Assembly: GCF_000090795.2 (NCBI RefSeq)
Contig: NW_003546400.1
Location: 96,349 to 160,348 of the forward strand
From: Amphimedon queenslandica
Taxonomy: Eukaryota > Porifera > Demospongiae > Haplosclerida > Niphatidae
DNA: 64,000 nt
Direction: 5' to 3'
In this document: one piece after another, positions 1-24,600 of the stretch
How the letters are laid out: each line of letters begins with the position of its first letter
How positions within the stretch are numbered: position 1 is the first letter of the stretch
Notes under the pieces: generated by a model
What the model was told of the DNA's origin: nothing
Database searches by the model: none
Seen by the model: only the letters and a program-made list of their open reading frames with translations
Made by a program: the position numbers and the translations under genes

Positions 1-69
1 AATGTTATTGATCCTGACTCTACAGCAGCCCCAACTACTAGTACTACTCAATGTCTGGGTGATGGCAAT

Positions 70-294
70 TCAGAGGCTACTGCCGTAAGCTGTCCCACAT
101 ATTGGCAAGACATTAAAAGTGAAGTGGGCACTGCAAACTCGAGAGTTAGCATTGATGGGTAGGTTCTTCCTCCTAATTTTATGCACCCATATTTTTAAGA
201 GATTCTTTCTCTTTAATGGAAGACGATGAAATGAAATCCTTGGATGTGTAATCGAACTATTAGTACAGCCAGGAACAACACAGTAGTGTGGCAT
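70..294 (-). CDS. THAP-type zinc finger exon (fragment)
   Basis: The reverse-strand reading frame begins MPHYCVVPGC and ends in CSAHF, giving the C2CH zinc-ligand pattern of a THAP DNA-binding domain (Cys5, Cys10, then Cys-x2-His about 45 residues later) with a basic, tryptophan-containing middle (KIWVHKIRR). THAP domains occur in P-element-type transposases and in transcription factors. Only the N-terminal part of the domain is present: the usual C-terminal AVPTIF-like segment is missing and the frame stops at 70. It may be the first exon of a spliced gene running off the left edge, or a transposon relic. It lies antisense in what is probably a DHX38 intron. Family assignment is fairly secure, functionality is not. 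Confidence 0.6.
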   Translation of the reverse strand: MPHYCVVPGCTNSSITHPRISFHRLPLKRKNLLKIWVHKIRRKNLPINANSRVCSAHFTFNVLPICGTAYGSSL

Positions 295-1291
295 TACTAC
301 ATTTGTACGTGAGTACTTTAATCGTCTCTAAGCAACACCCCCAAGCCGTATTAGTTCTAATTCTAATTATTAGTTTCGCAAATGCCTCATTATCTTGTCT
401 TGTGGTTACAACTGACGTATATATATATTCGCTGACTGAGTTAACCTTGATTAACCATAATAACTTAATCGTCATTAAAAAAATAAAAACACAAAGCCTT
501 GCAAGCCACACTGTCAGACTCACACTCTTGGGTGGAAAGCAGCTGTACTAATTGTGTGAATCAATGGCTACGGTATAATTTTTGTGAGAATGTGCATCTC
601 TGTCCCTAATTACCAGTCATCCTACTTTACACACCCTCCTAAACCTGAATATCTTGTGAGGAAAGCCTAGTGGTACACCTTAACTGATCACTTGTTTCTA
701 GTTTACTCTTCTTTTTGTTACCTTTATTGTTGCTCTACGTTATTGTATTCCTGTAAAGAAAGACCAACCCAAACATCTCATTTATAAATCAGGTCTAGTT
801 TAGACTGCTTTATAATGCATGTGTGTATGATGAATATATGGCTCAAATCTATTTCCCTTGACTTCTTAGTAGTCAGGATTAGACTGGATCCCCTCCCAAT
901 ATGTCCTTCTTCTTCTCTGTCACAAAATCTCTTCCCCAAAATTAACAACGATGCATGCTTAGCAAAATTAATTAACAGTGATGAATAATAATTAATTAGA
1001 GTTCTCCACAGTGTATGTCTCTGGTCTAATGTCATCTGACTCCATGCTGTATCAGAGCTGCCATAACCTTCATGTGGCACATGTTGCTGTGAAGATATAC
1101 AGAGTTTATGTCAGATAATACTTTTATCTTGCAGTATAGACTTAGAAAAGCAGATTAGCTATGTTATGTTGTACCTTTATACTGATTTATCATGATACTG
1201 GTTTTTAACTTTTGAATTTTTGTGTTAAAATTATTTTTATTATGGCAGCACCAGGTTGTACTTTATATGAGTCATTGTTTCTTTACTTTAG
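295..1291. other. Non-coding stretch upstream of first visible DHX38 exon
   Basis: AT-rich sequence ending in a pyrimidine-rich tract and an AG acceptor just before 1292. The short frames in it show no family resemblance. It is most simply the intron in front of the first visible DHX38 exon, since that exon starts mid-protein. Confidence 0.6.
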
Positions 1292-13159
<11,868 letters not shown>

Positions 13160-13854
13160 TATTAACTCATTTCTTTATTTTTAAGTCTCTGTAATAATGC
13201 ATTAGTCTTTAAGCATAATATTTTACAAGTTTATTGAACCTCAGATCTACTCATCTGCTGCAAAAATTACTCAGATGTTATTTTTATGAAATGTCTTGTT
13301 TACATACTAAGTAAACTGTATTGATGAATTATAAGATCTATTGCTGGAATACTTGTGTATGGTAATGAAATTAAAATACATTTTGCAATGTAAATCAATG
13401 TCTCACTCATTTTTATAACTTTTTTCTTTCCATAACACTGCTTATTAGGTTGGTCCTTTTACACAAAGGTTGAATATTATAAGACATTATATTAAGTATT
13501 GATTTGTATACTAATATCTCATTCAGGTAGGCAATGAGTGGAGCCTTATGTATAAGATTTATGAAAGCAAGTGTTTAAAAATGGAACCTTAAATTTTGAA
13601 AAGGAAGAGTATTATGCTAGATACATGCTGTCTGAAACAAAAAATGCGTTTATATTACTTGATACGCAAGAGGTTTGTTGTGGTGAGCCACATCACACTT
13701 GTCCAGAAATGAAACTGCAATCTAGTTTGTTTTCACTTTAGATTTAATTGTAATACTCACTGTTATTTTTATAAATACAAATTGTTTGCGTTTTGTGACT
13801 GGAGACATGCAGGACAATAATCTCTTAATCATTATTTTAAAAGTCAAATTAGAT
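13160..13854. other. Convergent intergenic region DHX38 / CIP2A
   Basis: Between the stop of DHX38 and the stop of CIP2A. AT-rich, with an AATTAAAATACA stretch near 13370 that could serve as a polyadenylation region for the + gene. No further gene is seen. Confidence 0.6.
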
Positions 13855-16800
13855 CTATGTGCTATTTGAGACTTGGCCCCTGTTTATCAGAGTTTTAACA
13901 GCAGAAAAGAGATCAACTTCTCCACTTAGCTGAGCAATTTTATGTTCCAACTCAGTTTCCTTTTCCTTTAATTTTGTGACTTCACTTTGCAATTGAGTGT
14001 TATGACTTTCAATAATGTTTTTCTGTGTGTATATAATTCAGAAACAGTAGAATATTTAATTTGTCTCGAAGTGCTTTACCTGTTGAGTTAACATATCAAT
14101 TTCATTATGAGCTAATGTTAGTTGTTGAGAGAGCTCATTAATATTTCCTTCCAAAGTAGCATTGGATTTCTCTAAATCATTCAGTTTCATCATCTGATCA
14201 TTTGCATGGCTTCTGAGGTCTATAGTAATAAAATTAGAGAGGCGGTTAATGGGTTGGTTGTAATCATTAACATTAATGCAATTGCCCATGTATGTAAAAA
14301 ACAGAGCTGGGGTTTTTACTTTTGCACAAAGAATTTGTAAAGGCAACAAGTGCATACAATAAAAACTAATTGTAATCAAAATGAATTACTTTCATGTTCA
14401 ATCTGCAGTGACTTCAGACATGACTGACAAGTATTAATTTGACAAAGAAGATCATCTAATTCAGTATTCTTCCTATATTGATTTAATAGAAGATAATCAT
14501 GTAGCAAATTATGATGATTACGTAGCTATTTGTAACTCTAAGTCAACTTTTATGTCGTTAAGTGAGGTTATTCTTGACTGCTGTTCTTCTATTTCTTTCA
14601 TTGCCTTCATTACTTTGCTCTCTGTGTCTTCAAGTCTAATGAGTTATTCAAAAACAAGGCTATTTTTTATCCAATACTTTAGTGATTGTTTAGAATAAAC
14701 AACTTTTAGTTCATCAATCTCTTGTTTTAGATGTACTATTTCCCTTTCAAAATTTTCGATCTATCCAAATGTCAGTTACTGCACTTAGATAACATACACG
14801 TAAATAATTTTACTTTTGATAAATGCTCCTTCTCTAAAGCTAAAATCTTCATTGGATTAAATCAATAAAAATATTCGAAAATGCCTAACCTTATCCTTAA
14901 GAGTTTCATTATCCTGTTCCGTCTCCTGCAGTAACTTCCTAAGCTTATGACACTAAATGAATGATACATGCAAATATTGCAAAATTTTCTACAGTATTGT
15001 ACCTCAGAATCAATGTGATCCATTTTTGTCCTATATTGTTTCAACAAACGATCACCTTGCAGTATTGCTTGTGATTTGGCATCAATTAGATCTTGAAGAT
15101 GACCTTCCTTGGACTACAATTATTTTCTACATCATCACTATTACACAATATCACATACCATCATAGTTTGTAGTTTGTGCTCATATATACCCATTATTTC
15201 AGAAGCACGAATATCCTGAATCTTAAAAAAATAAAATTGTTACAAAGCGGGATCTACATGTACATAAACTGTACCTCAACACATGATCTGAATTTTTCAA
15301 TTAATTGATCTAATTGTTTAGAATCACAAGCCTTGTGACTTCTTACTGATGTTAATGAACTAGGTGCTTTAGAAGGCAGCAATTGTTCAAAGCACTGTTC
15401 ATTAAAAGTATTAGAAGAAGCATGTACCTCACTAAAACTGGCAAAAGCAATAGCATCGAGGATATAGATTTTGGCAAAATTACTTTTCTAGTTGCAAAGC
15501 TGTGTTATAAGCTGAACATATAATAGATATAGCAAGAAAAATGTCTTCCTTCTTATTCCCACATAAAGCACGAGATAAAACAGAAAGGAGTCTACTATCC
15601 TATTGAAAGAGTTCCCGATAAAAATGCATTTAAATCTACATGTAAATGTACTTACAGACATCAGTGAAACAATCCTTGTCTATTAAAACATAACAATAAT
15701 AGTAATATGTAGGTAACTTTATTTACATTTTACCTGTAGACTAGAATTAGCTTCAAAAGGAAAAGATGTCAGTATGAAAATGGAAGCTACAGTGACACTA
15801 ACTACAAGATTGCTACATACAATGAGGATTGTACATTAAAGTATATGCTGTATTGAATATGCAACCTTTGTTCCTTGTGTATGTGTTGATGCACTCCATC
15901 AATCAATACGCTGTGCATCAATAGATCTTCTATAAACTTTAGTAACACAGAAACATCTAGAACAGAGAAAACAGCTTTTCTTGTGCAAGCTGAGCTAACG
16001 AGCAGTTTGAAAATGTCAAAGTTATAACAGCATAACTATTATGTACATGTATGTGTATGGTAGGTAAAGGATATTGGATAATACAGCTATTGCTTTCTGT
16101 TGCTTTTGCAAGCCTATAAATAGCTCCTCTTCACTCAGGCTTTGGTGCATACAGTCAATTAAAAAGAGTCTCTTAATTATGCTGATCAAAGAATGGGTCT
16201 CAGCAGATAAATGTGCCATCCTATTGAGAGCTTGAGGTACCTAATAGCACAAAATGGAATGGACAAATTGCATGCTGTTACCTTTAGCAGCAAATAAATG
16301 AAATGAAATCCAGTACTGACAGCATTGGCAAAACTTATTTCTTCCTCCTTCAGTAATTCCATTAAATTTAAATAAGGACTTGGTACTTTATCATCACAAG
16401 AAGTGTCATCTTTCAGCAAAATACTCAAAACTAAATGAGATAGCTCTGGTGTTGAAGTTATCAAAGAAGTGAATAAATCTAAAATCTATAAAGAATTGAA
16501 ACAAGAGTGTGTGTACATGTGTATATGTACCTTAGTAGCAATGTCTCCATTAACTTCAGATAGTCTCCTGAATCCTTTATCTAAGCATTGATTGAGTTGG
16601 GGATATCTGCATAATATTTATAGCAACAAAAAATGCATATACATTGTTTTATTTGTTCCTACTGTGCCAATAATTTCTGAAATTCTTGAGATGATGACAA
16701 TAACAACTGTAATAAACCAATAGCCTGTCCAACAGTACTAGTATCAAAACTTGTACACACAATACTTAAGATTAAATGCAATGTTTGATCAATATTAGCT

Positions 16801-17825
16801 GGTTTAAAAATCTACATGAAACCTTCAAAATAATAATAATAATACTTCTAACCTTGCTCCCAAGTTGCTCTTTTAAAGAAAGAATAGCTAGTAAATGAAG
16901 TGATGCTATTATTACAGACACATTTTTGTCCCTTAAAAAAGACACCAGGCTATGTTGAAACAAATCATAGCCAGGCTACATACATGTACACGTAGACATA
17001 AATTAATTCTCAAAAGGTTGACATACCAATCTCTTAAGCCATGCTTGAGCTGAAATGTTGCCAGAGCAAATATTAATCAAAATTTCAAGATACAGCAATG
17101 GTTGTGTGCATCCAGCAGTCCTATTATATTTAAAAAAGGAGTTGTAATAACTGAAACAATATACAATGCTCAGAAAATACAATGTACTTAATTAATATAT
17201 GAAGTCTTTGATAAAATTTTTAATTTGCAGTGTAATTAAAACAATTACATTACGTTTTGGTATGGCCTTACACTTTTGAAACACAATACTTCATAAGTTG
17301 TTCACATTCTTTTCCATGTAGTGAGATATAATTAGAGGAGGATATTCCTTGGGTGAGACTGACAAGTAATTGAAGACACTATTATTTTTATCACGTATTA
17401 TTACATATTTCAATAAGATGGCTTACTGTATTTAGCGGTTGATCCTGAAGTGAAGGTAATATTGACACTAGAACAGATATAATATCATATTCATCTACCA
17501 ATAAATCCTTCAATGAACTGTTTGCAGAAAACGTATTCAGTGTTGACATAAGTCTTGTTCTTGCAGTTGAGGCTAATGGAATTGGTAATAGATCAATAAG
17601 TGCTTGAAGCATGTCATTTAAATATGGTGTTGATCTAGACAGCATTAATGAGTTTTCCTTTAGCTGTATTTTCTATTCGCAAAAAGTAAAAAATCTATTA
17701 ATTTAGACTTGGGAACTTACATCAAACTCTTTGCATAGTTCCAATGAGGAGTCTTCAGGCAATGTAGATTTGTTTCTCAGTGTCTTTTGGCATTGAAGCA
17801 AGAGACTTTTTAAATTGTGATTCAT
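13855..17825 (-). CDS. CIP2A: CIP2A (KIAA1524) homologue
   Basis: Scaffold protein that in vertebrates inhibits PP2A-B56 and works with TOPBP1 on mitotic DNA breaks. The first exon starts at the ATG at 17825 with MNHNLKSLLLQCQKTL, matching the family N-terminus. Further exons (around 17391-17645, 16772-16963, 16186-16464, 16022-16219 and others) encode the helical armadillo-like half. The most diagnostic part is at about 15350-15000: KQLDQLIEKFRSCVE, then DIRASEIMGIYEHKLQTM and LQDLIDAKSQAILQGDRL, which follows the human hinge segment closely. The rest (15000-13855) is a coiled coil ending KTLINRGQVSNST. About twenty short exons with introns mostly 40-150 bp. It shares a 97-bp intergenic start region with the + strand gene at 17923. 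Exact exon boundaries were not all worked out. Confidence 0.85.
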
Positions 17826-17922
17826 ATCTGAATAGAGGTGGAGCTAATTGTCAGTTCACACCCATTTCAAACAGCTCAAGGGTGTGGCTGCTGGTAGCTC
17901 AAATTCTCACCTCAAGCACTTA
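17826..17922. promoter_or_regulatory. 97-bp divergent intergenic region CIP2A / EF-hand-like gene
   Basis: Only 97 bp separate the two outward-facing start codons, so this stretch must hold both 5' leaders and any shared core promoter. No TATA box is obvious. Bidirectionality is inferred from gene orientation. Confidence 0.55.
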
Positions 17923-18432
17923 ATGGCAACTGGAGGGCATAACTTGACTGATCAAGATAAAAAGGTGCTTGAGAAGAGGTTCACCACTCTAACAAAAGAG
18001 CAAGAAGATTTTGTGAGGGCAAGTATTTTTACAGAGGATCCTTACACTTCTGAACCATTTTGCAAGCACCTTGTTTTAAAAAAATTGAGCAGTCGTGATG
18101 GAAAAATAACCCAAGAGTCCTTTTATGGGAATAATGAAAAATGGCAGTATCATTCTATTAATGATAAATTAACATACATGTTCAGTCTCCTTATGACAGG
18201 TAGATGCATTACTCAGAAGGTACTATCAGTAGTGTTGTCAAAGACACTCCCAGGCTACACAGATGTAGAATACAAGTTAATGTCTGAAGCAATGGTCAAA
18301 ACATTAAATCCTGCAGGTAACAGTGATAAGATATCACTTGATGAATTCATCACATGGATAACATCACATATTAGTGAAGATAAACTTTCAGAGGCATTAG
18401 ACTTTCAAATTACCTTTTTTGGCCATCAGTAG
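17923..18432 (+). CDS. Small single-exon EF-hand-like protein
   Basis: 170 residues starting MATGGHNLTDQDKKVLEK; this is the first ATG in the frame (the frame is open some way upstream but without a Met). Helical throughout. Near the C-terminus NPAGNSDKISLDEF resembles a degenerate EF-hand loop with a final Glu, but the first ligand positions are not canonical, so calcium binding is doubtful. The overall pattern (KEQEDFVR..., KITQESF..., a pair of EF-like helices) is reminiscent of the N-terminal region of the TLDc protein MEAK7, but no TLDc domain follows. I do not recognise it with confidence. It is divergent from CIP2A across 97 bp and converges on the receptor-kinase-like gene. Confidence 0.6.
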   Translation: MATGGHNLTDQDKKVLEKRFTTLTKEQEDFVRASIFTEDPYTSEPFCKHLVLKKLSSRDGKITQESFYGNNEKWQYHSINDKLTYMFSLLMTGRCITQKVLSVVLSKTLPGYTDVEYKLMSEAMVKTLNPAGNSDKISLDEFITWITSHISEDKLSEALDFQITFFGHQ

Positions 18433-18669
18433 ATAATTGTAGAAATAATTTTATCAGTAATAATGATTGTATTACTTCATTGTTGTATTATCATTGATCC
18501 TGTTGGCATTGTCAACTTATACTAAACAGTAACAAAAGAGCTCTTCAAAATTGATGTATTAATTATTTATCAAGAAGGGTTTTTGATCTACATGTAGTTA
18601 TATAAAATTTTGTGGAAAAGGTAAACAAAAATAAGTAATAGAAGTAATAAAAACACACCAATAAGTTCT

Positions 18670-21600
18670 TTATAAAACAGTATACTCCTCAGTACTTGTT
18701 AATTGATGAGGAAGCTCAACTTCTGACTGATGAGACTCTGGTCTTGCCTGAGTAGACAAAACTATTTCTGGAATTGACGAATGGTTACTATGACGACTAG
18801 GATCTTCAGTGATAGCATCAACATTAAATTCAACTCGATTCATGTCATCTCTCTCGTGATTACGCAGAACAACTTCAGTCATTTCTAATTCTGCTGGACT
18901 TGATTCATTAATAGTAACAACAGGGTTTAAGTGTGGTTGGTTTGAAGTGTCGACATTAGAAGAAGTGGAAAAAGACTGAGAAACGCTTGAAATATCAAAA
19001 GCATTTAAATTGAAAGTGCAATCGTCCTGAGTTTTCCTAGTAACTTCTGTTATGCCCGTTATGTGCTTATAAAGTTCACTAAATGATGGACGGTCACGAC
19101 ATCTCTCATTCCAGCAATGCAACATAAGAGTGTAACTAAAAACAATAAATAATAATATATGCACATGTATGGTACATGTACATACATGTACAGTACATGT
19201 AGATGTTTGTTATTGTTTTAGTACATGTACATGTAGTTATTGGGACAAAATATTTTATTTTGACTTTGAGAGAAGCGCCAGCTAAGACTCTCAATGTAAC
19301 CTTATTTATATACACGTACATGTATATGTGCATGAATGTACATGTCTATAAAGTATAAATAATAACTTGTAACTAGTCTAACTACTGTGCATGTAACATA
19401 TACATGTACACACAAAAAGTGATATGAACAAAATGCAGGGAAGGTAAATCTAGGTCAATTTATCATGTAAAGTTAAAATAGTAACACTGCATTACAATAA
19501 TACTTTATGTTATTGTTTTTTTAAAAGTCTCTGTGTGTCTCTCTTTCCTACACAAAGCCCTATTACTCAGAACACACAAAATAACTGACAAGCTTTGATG
19601 GCTTTTTTTGGCTTTGGATGCATTGCACTGCCATCTATACTCAATAAAGCAGAAGCAAACTTTTTCAAGTCAGTGGAAAAGTTCTGTGAGTGTAGGGAAG
19701 CTCCATTTAAAGCTACAAAACTGCAAAGTTCAAATAAATGACAGACAGCCACAAACTACAGTATACATAGTCTTCGCCCACATGCACTAATCACTGGCAA
19801 AGCCAAGAAAAGCTCAATGGCTTTGTGAAAAAGTAAAGTAAGTACATGTACATGTATGCTTAATAAAAAACACATTAGCAACTTACACATCTTGCGGACA
19901 ATCAGAAGGCTTGTTCAACCTCTCTCCATTACTCACATGCTGCAACACATCACAGTTTTGTAATCCCTGGAGTCACAATTTCAACTAAGCATTAATATCA
20001 CACTTTTTCTTACTCGATATGGAGTGAGCCCATATGAAAATATCTCCCAAAGTACCACACCAAAACTCCAAACTAAAAATGTATTGGTCATGTATATGGA
20101 GTAGCATTCAAAAGATAGAGTAAGTTCGGTGATTTATATTGTCTTAAAAATTATTTATTGAGATACATGTATGATTCTTTAAAGTTAGTTATTTTTGCTT
20201 GCCATGATACATCATGTTAGTGGATGCAGTATCACATTTGAAATTAATAATATGTAATGCCTAAAATACCTTATGATGACTTGTACAGATGTGCAATGTA
20301 CCATATACTCCATATACTTCATGGGTATAAAATTTTGTGATTTGGCTGTATTTTTGTATTCACAAATAAAAATTTTGTAATTTTAATGTAATTACAACAC
20401 CAACTATACAATAAGCATGCTATTTTGCAGATTTAAATTTCGAGAAATTTTCAAAACACGAAAATCATGAAATTTAATCCCAACAAAACATATGGCGCAT
20501 ACAGTACATGTGCATGTACATGTACATGCAGCTCTTGTCCAGCATTAGGCTGCTGTCAATGCTACTTTTGTAAATTGTTTGGCAACTACATGTAGCTCAT
20601 ACGATTAACTGTCAGCTCAAACTGAAATAAAACTACGTACAACCACAGTTGCATACAAACCACAGTAACAAGGGCATTAACAAACATAAAAAATAGTTTA
20701 TTCATTTGCAAATATTGACTTTAAAAATAACAAACTAGTGTCACTACATAAAATAAGTTTAGTACTCACTTTTGAGCAAAAAATTACTGTCATTATAATG
20801 TTGCAATAAGAATAATCTGCTTCTGATTGCTATAATTATAATGTATTGCTGTATTGCTATTATCACAGCTAGGCTACAGCATTACAGTAATCTAAGACAT
20901 CAAAATATAATTTTAAATTATTTCAGAGATTGAAGTCATGAGGCCAACTATGTCTTATGAGATAGTGCAAATTAACAGGAAGAATACAGCAAATGCGAGT
21001 TTGAAGTTTCATATCTCAATGTAAGACAAATTAATTTTAATGATCATGCAACCACAATAGCCAATAAAAACTCTCAAAATCACTGAACTTATGCTTTAAA
21101 ATATACAACAAAACAGCACTTACTGTCAGTATAAGGAGTGAATCTTCCATCAATAAGTGTCTCCAGTGACAACCATTTCACAGGCAGTTTATCTGCTTTT
21201 TTAAGATCTTCATAGTTAGATGCATGACCAAGTGATAAGGACATCTGGAATCCTGATATTTTTACATTGAAGTCTTCATCAAGCAAAATATACCTAAAAT
21301 AAAATGTTATAGAGGTACATGTACATTGTAAACATTGAAGACTAACTTAGATTGGAGAGCTCTATGAATATAAAACTTTGAAGACAAATATTCCATACCA
21401 CTAGCAATCTATGGTAAAGATAAAGCTAAACTATTATATGTACATGCAAAATTACCTGAGCAGATATATTGAGCTGATCTTTGACAGTGAAGTTACAAGG
21501 TTGATACTCTAAACGAGTTCGCCTTCTAACTCTATAAAATATGTCACATGCACAAATGTACATGTAGTTAATACATTTAAAATAAATATTACCGGACAAG

Positions 21601-24600
21601 ATATTTCTTTAAATCAGCTAACTCCAAATAAGGAACAATGACCATTGATGGAGATGCAGTGACTGCCAGTAAGTTTAAAATGTTATGATGAGAGAACTGA
21701 GTTAGTATATGAGCAGTACATAATAAATTATCTTTCACAGCATCATCTACATGCAAAAAGTATGACAGTCAGAGTGAGAATCCAATACATTTACCTTTGA
21801 GAACTTTAACTGCAACTACATCTTCATTCTTTTCAAAAGGTAACATTTCAGGAACTCCCATCATTACTCTAAATTATTAAAGAAATTACAATGCCAGAAT
21901 AAAAAACAACTTACTTGCAATGCTCTCCTACTCCTATCTGTTCTTTGATTTCAATCAGCGATGAATCCAAGTGATATTGCTTCAGGGCTTCAAAATCAAC
22001 AGCACTCTAAACAATAACACAGTAATACTGAGTGACAGCAGTACAGCACTAATTCAAGTACATGTAACTGCAAAATAATTACATATGGCGCTTACATATA
22101 CCGGTACATTCATTTCACGTATTAAGTTAATTATTAATCCTGTAACTAAGAAGCCTCAATGACATCAAAAAAAAAAGCAAATCTGCCATGTAAAATTTCT
22201 AATGTACATGTACATATACATGCTTGTCACATGCAGTAGAAACTGTTAATTAAGAAGTTTTAACTACTGTATAGCTTGAAATTTTCGTGGAATGTAAATT
22301 TCATGATTTTCGTGGTTATGGGCTGCCCACAAAATTTAAACCCACAAAATCATTGAAGTGCCATCCCCTTACAGGCTATGTAAACTGTCAACCACGAAAA
22401 TTAAACCACAAATTGCCCCACTAGGAGCAAACCACAAAAAATATCAAGCTATATGGTACATTGTAGATGCATGGCTAACATGCAAAAGAAGAATGCACAT
22501 TAATTACATGTACATCCTTTAATAATACAAAGTATAAAGTCACTTACAGGAAGATAAATATTTTCCATCATTTCAAACAATGGATGATTACCATCAGCAA
22601 TTTCACTTTCCCTCATTCCTGCTTCCCTTTCAGAAAATGAGTGAGGATCATATGACACTTTATTGCTAGCATTTAAAACTTTTTCACCACATGGACTGCA
22701 AACTGTGCTAGAAGCTTCATGAGGTCTCTCAAAACTGTATGTGCAATAATGAAATTAAAATTAATTAATTGAATATTTCTGGAACAACACTTATCCTTAG
22801 GTAAGTGCTTGCAAATACAATGTACATGTACATTGTACATACATGTACACATAGTCATGTACACATAGTCATGTACGTACCATAAAAGTACTGTATAGGT
22901 AGAAATATTGGTGAGGCATTAATATTGCCACATTGGTAGTTGCAGGCTATAAGAGCTATAATTACTTTCTACAAAACAATAATAGGACTCAATTATTCTT
23001 CAAAAACTGCTGTATTTATTCCTCATAGCAATCCTAAGTTGGTACTGATTACAAGCCACCGTCCAATGTCTACAGTTGGCTAATAGACTTTAATAAGTGC
23101 CATTAGTATTTTAGGACTTTGAATTGATGAAAGGAAAAGTTAACTTTATTTATGATATCACGATGTGAAGTACATGTACTTATAGTGCCAACTGGTCTAC
23201 ACACGTAAGCTTTAATTGTGCAATTATCAGCTAAACTATTAATAATACCATATACAGTATATGTAGCATGAAATTTTGGACGGAGTTAAATTTGGTGAAT
23301 TGCTACATTTTGGTGATTGGTGGATTTTAATTTGGGAAATTTGTGCCGATGAGCATGTGCATAATGGCTCAAAATAGCTGATTTGTATTTCAATGAATGG
23401 CTATCAAAACGCCAAATTCACCAAATTTAATTCCCTCCAAAATTTCCCACTACACACTTGTATGGTACAACAACAACAAACAATCATATGTACCTTGATT
23501 CATCTTCTATTTGAGTAGATTCTAAAATGGCATTTAAACCATTAGTTTGAGTATGGTCACCCGTCTTGTTCACCACATCCTCCGCAGTTGAGTAACGACT
23601 GACAAGATCAGCAATAGAAGGCAACAGTGACGATGGAGTACCTATTGTTTATTAAAAAAAAACATATAGATGTTAGGTCTTATTGTTAAAAGCAGGGAAG
23701 CCGTTGAAGACACATGTATGTTGAAATGCAGATAAGCAACACACTACATGTGTATTTATATAAAATCCAGTTTAAGTGTAACTGTGTACCACTCTATTAA
23801 AAAGTTATATAGCAACTTATAGCAAGCTACTGCTTAGATTAAAGGTAGAATAATCAAGTTAAAAGCTACATGTGCTTGCATATCAAAGTAAAATTTCAAG
23901 TAAGCACACATAGAGAGCTTAAAATGGGGGAATATTATAATCTTACTATAATTAGCATTAGCTCTCATCCATCGTTTAGCAGTAAGCTGTGTCTGACTAC
24001 CACCAGATTCATCAAAATCACTGAATAAAGAGCAAATTACAAAAATGTACATTAAGAACACTAACATGCTAGCATCATTTGATCGTGTGTCACCCGTTTT
24101 ATACTCCATTTCACCAACACTATAAAAAATGTTAACAATTAATTCATGTAGGTTTATAAAACATACGTTTCATCAACACCATCACCAGCAAACCATTTTC
24201 TCCAAGCCAGAAATAAAACTAATGCCACAACTACGACTGTTATGGTAACAGCAAGTATACAGATAATAACAATTGCAGCAACAGCACCTCCTGATAAACC
24301 ACCTTTATCTGTAGGAGGTGAACTTCCACCAATAGATGGAACTACAGATGAAACAACAGATGTTTCCGATGGAACTACAGTAGGCAAAAAAAGAAATAAA
24401 GTAGTGCAGCATGTCAACTATTTTAGCCTTACTCATAACAGCAATCTGAGGGATGCTGGTACCAGCACTGTTTACAACTGAAACTGTAATAACAAAGTCT
24501 TGTGCATCAATCATAATTACTAGTGAGCGTAAAGTGGCAGATACATTATACTGAGTTGCATTGCCTCCTGTTAAAGTAATAGTGACAATGTACTTGATTA

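Noticed and set aside
1-87. Open + frame at the left edge ending before GTAAGC, as a possible preceding DHX38 exon
   Set aside because: The encoded Thr/Ser/Ala-rich sequence does not resemble the DHX38 segment expected just before [11 protein letters not shown], although the phase would fit.
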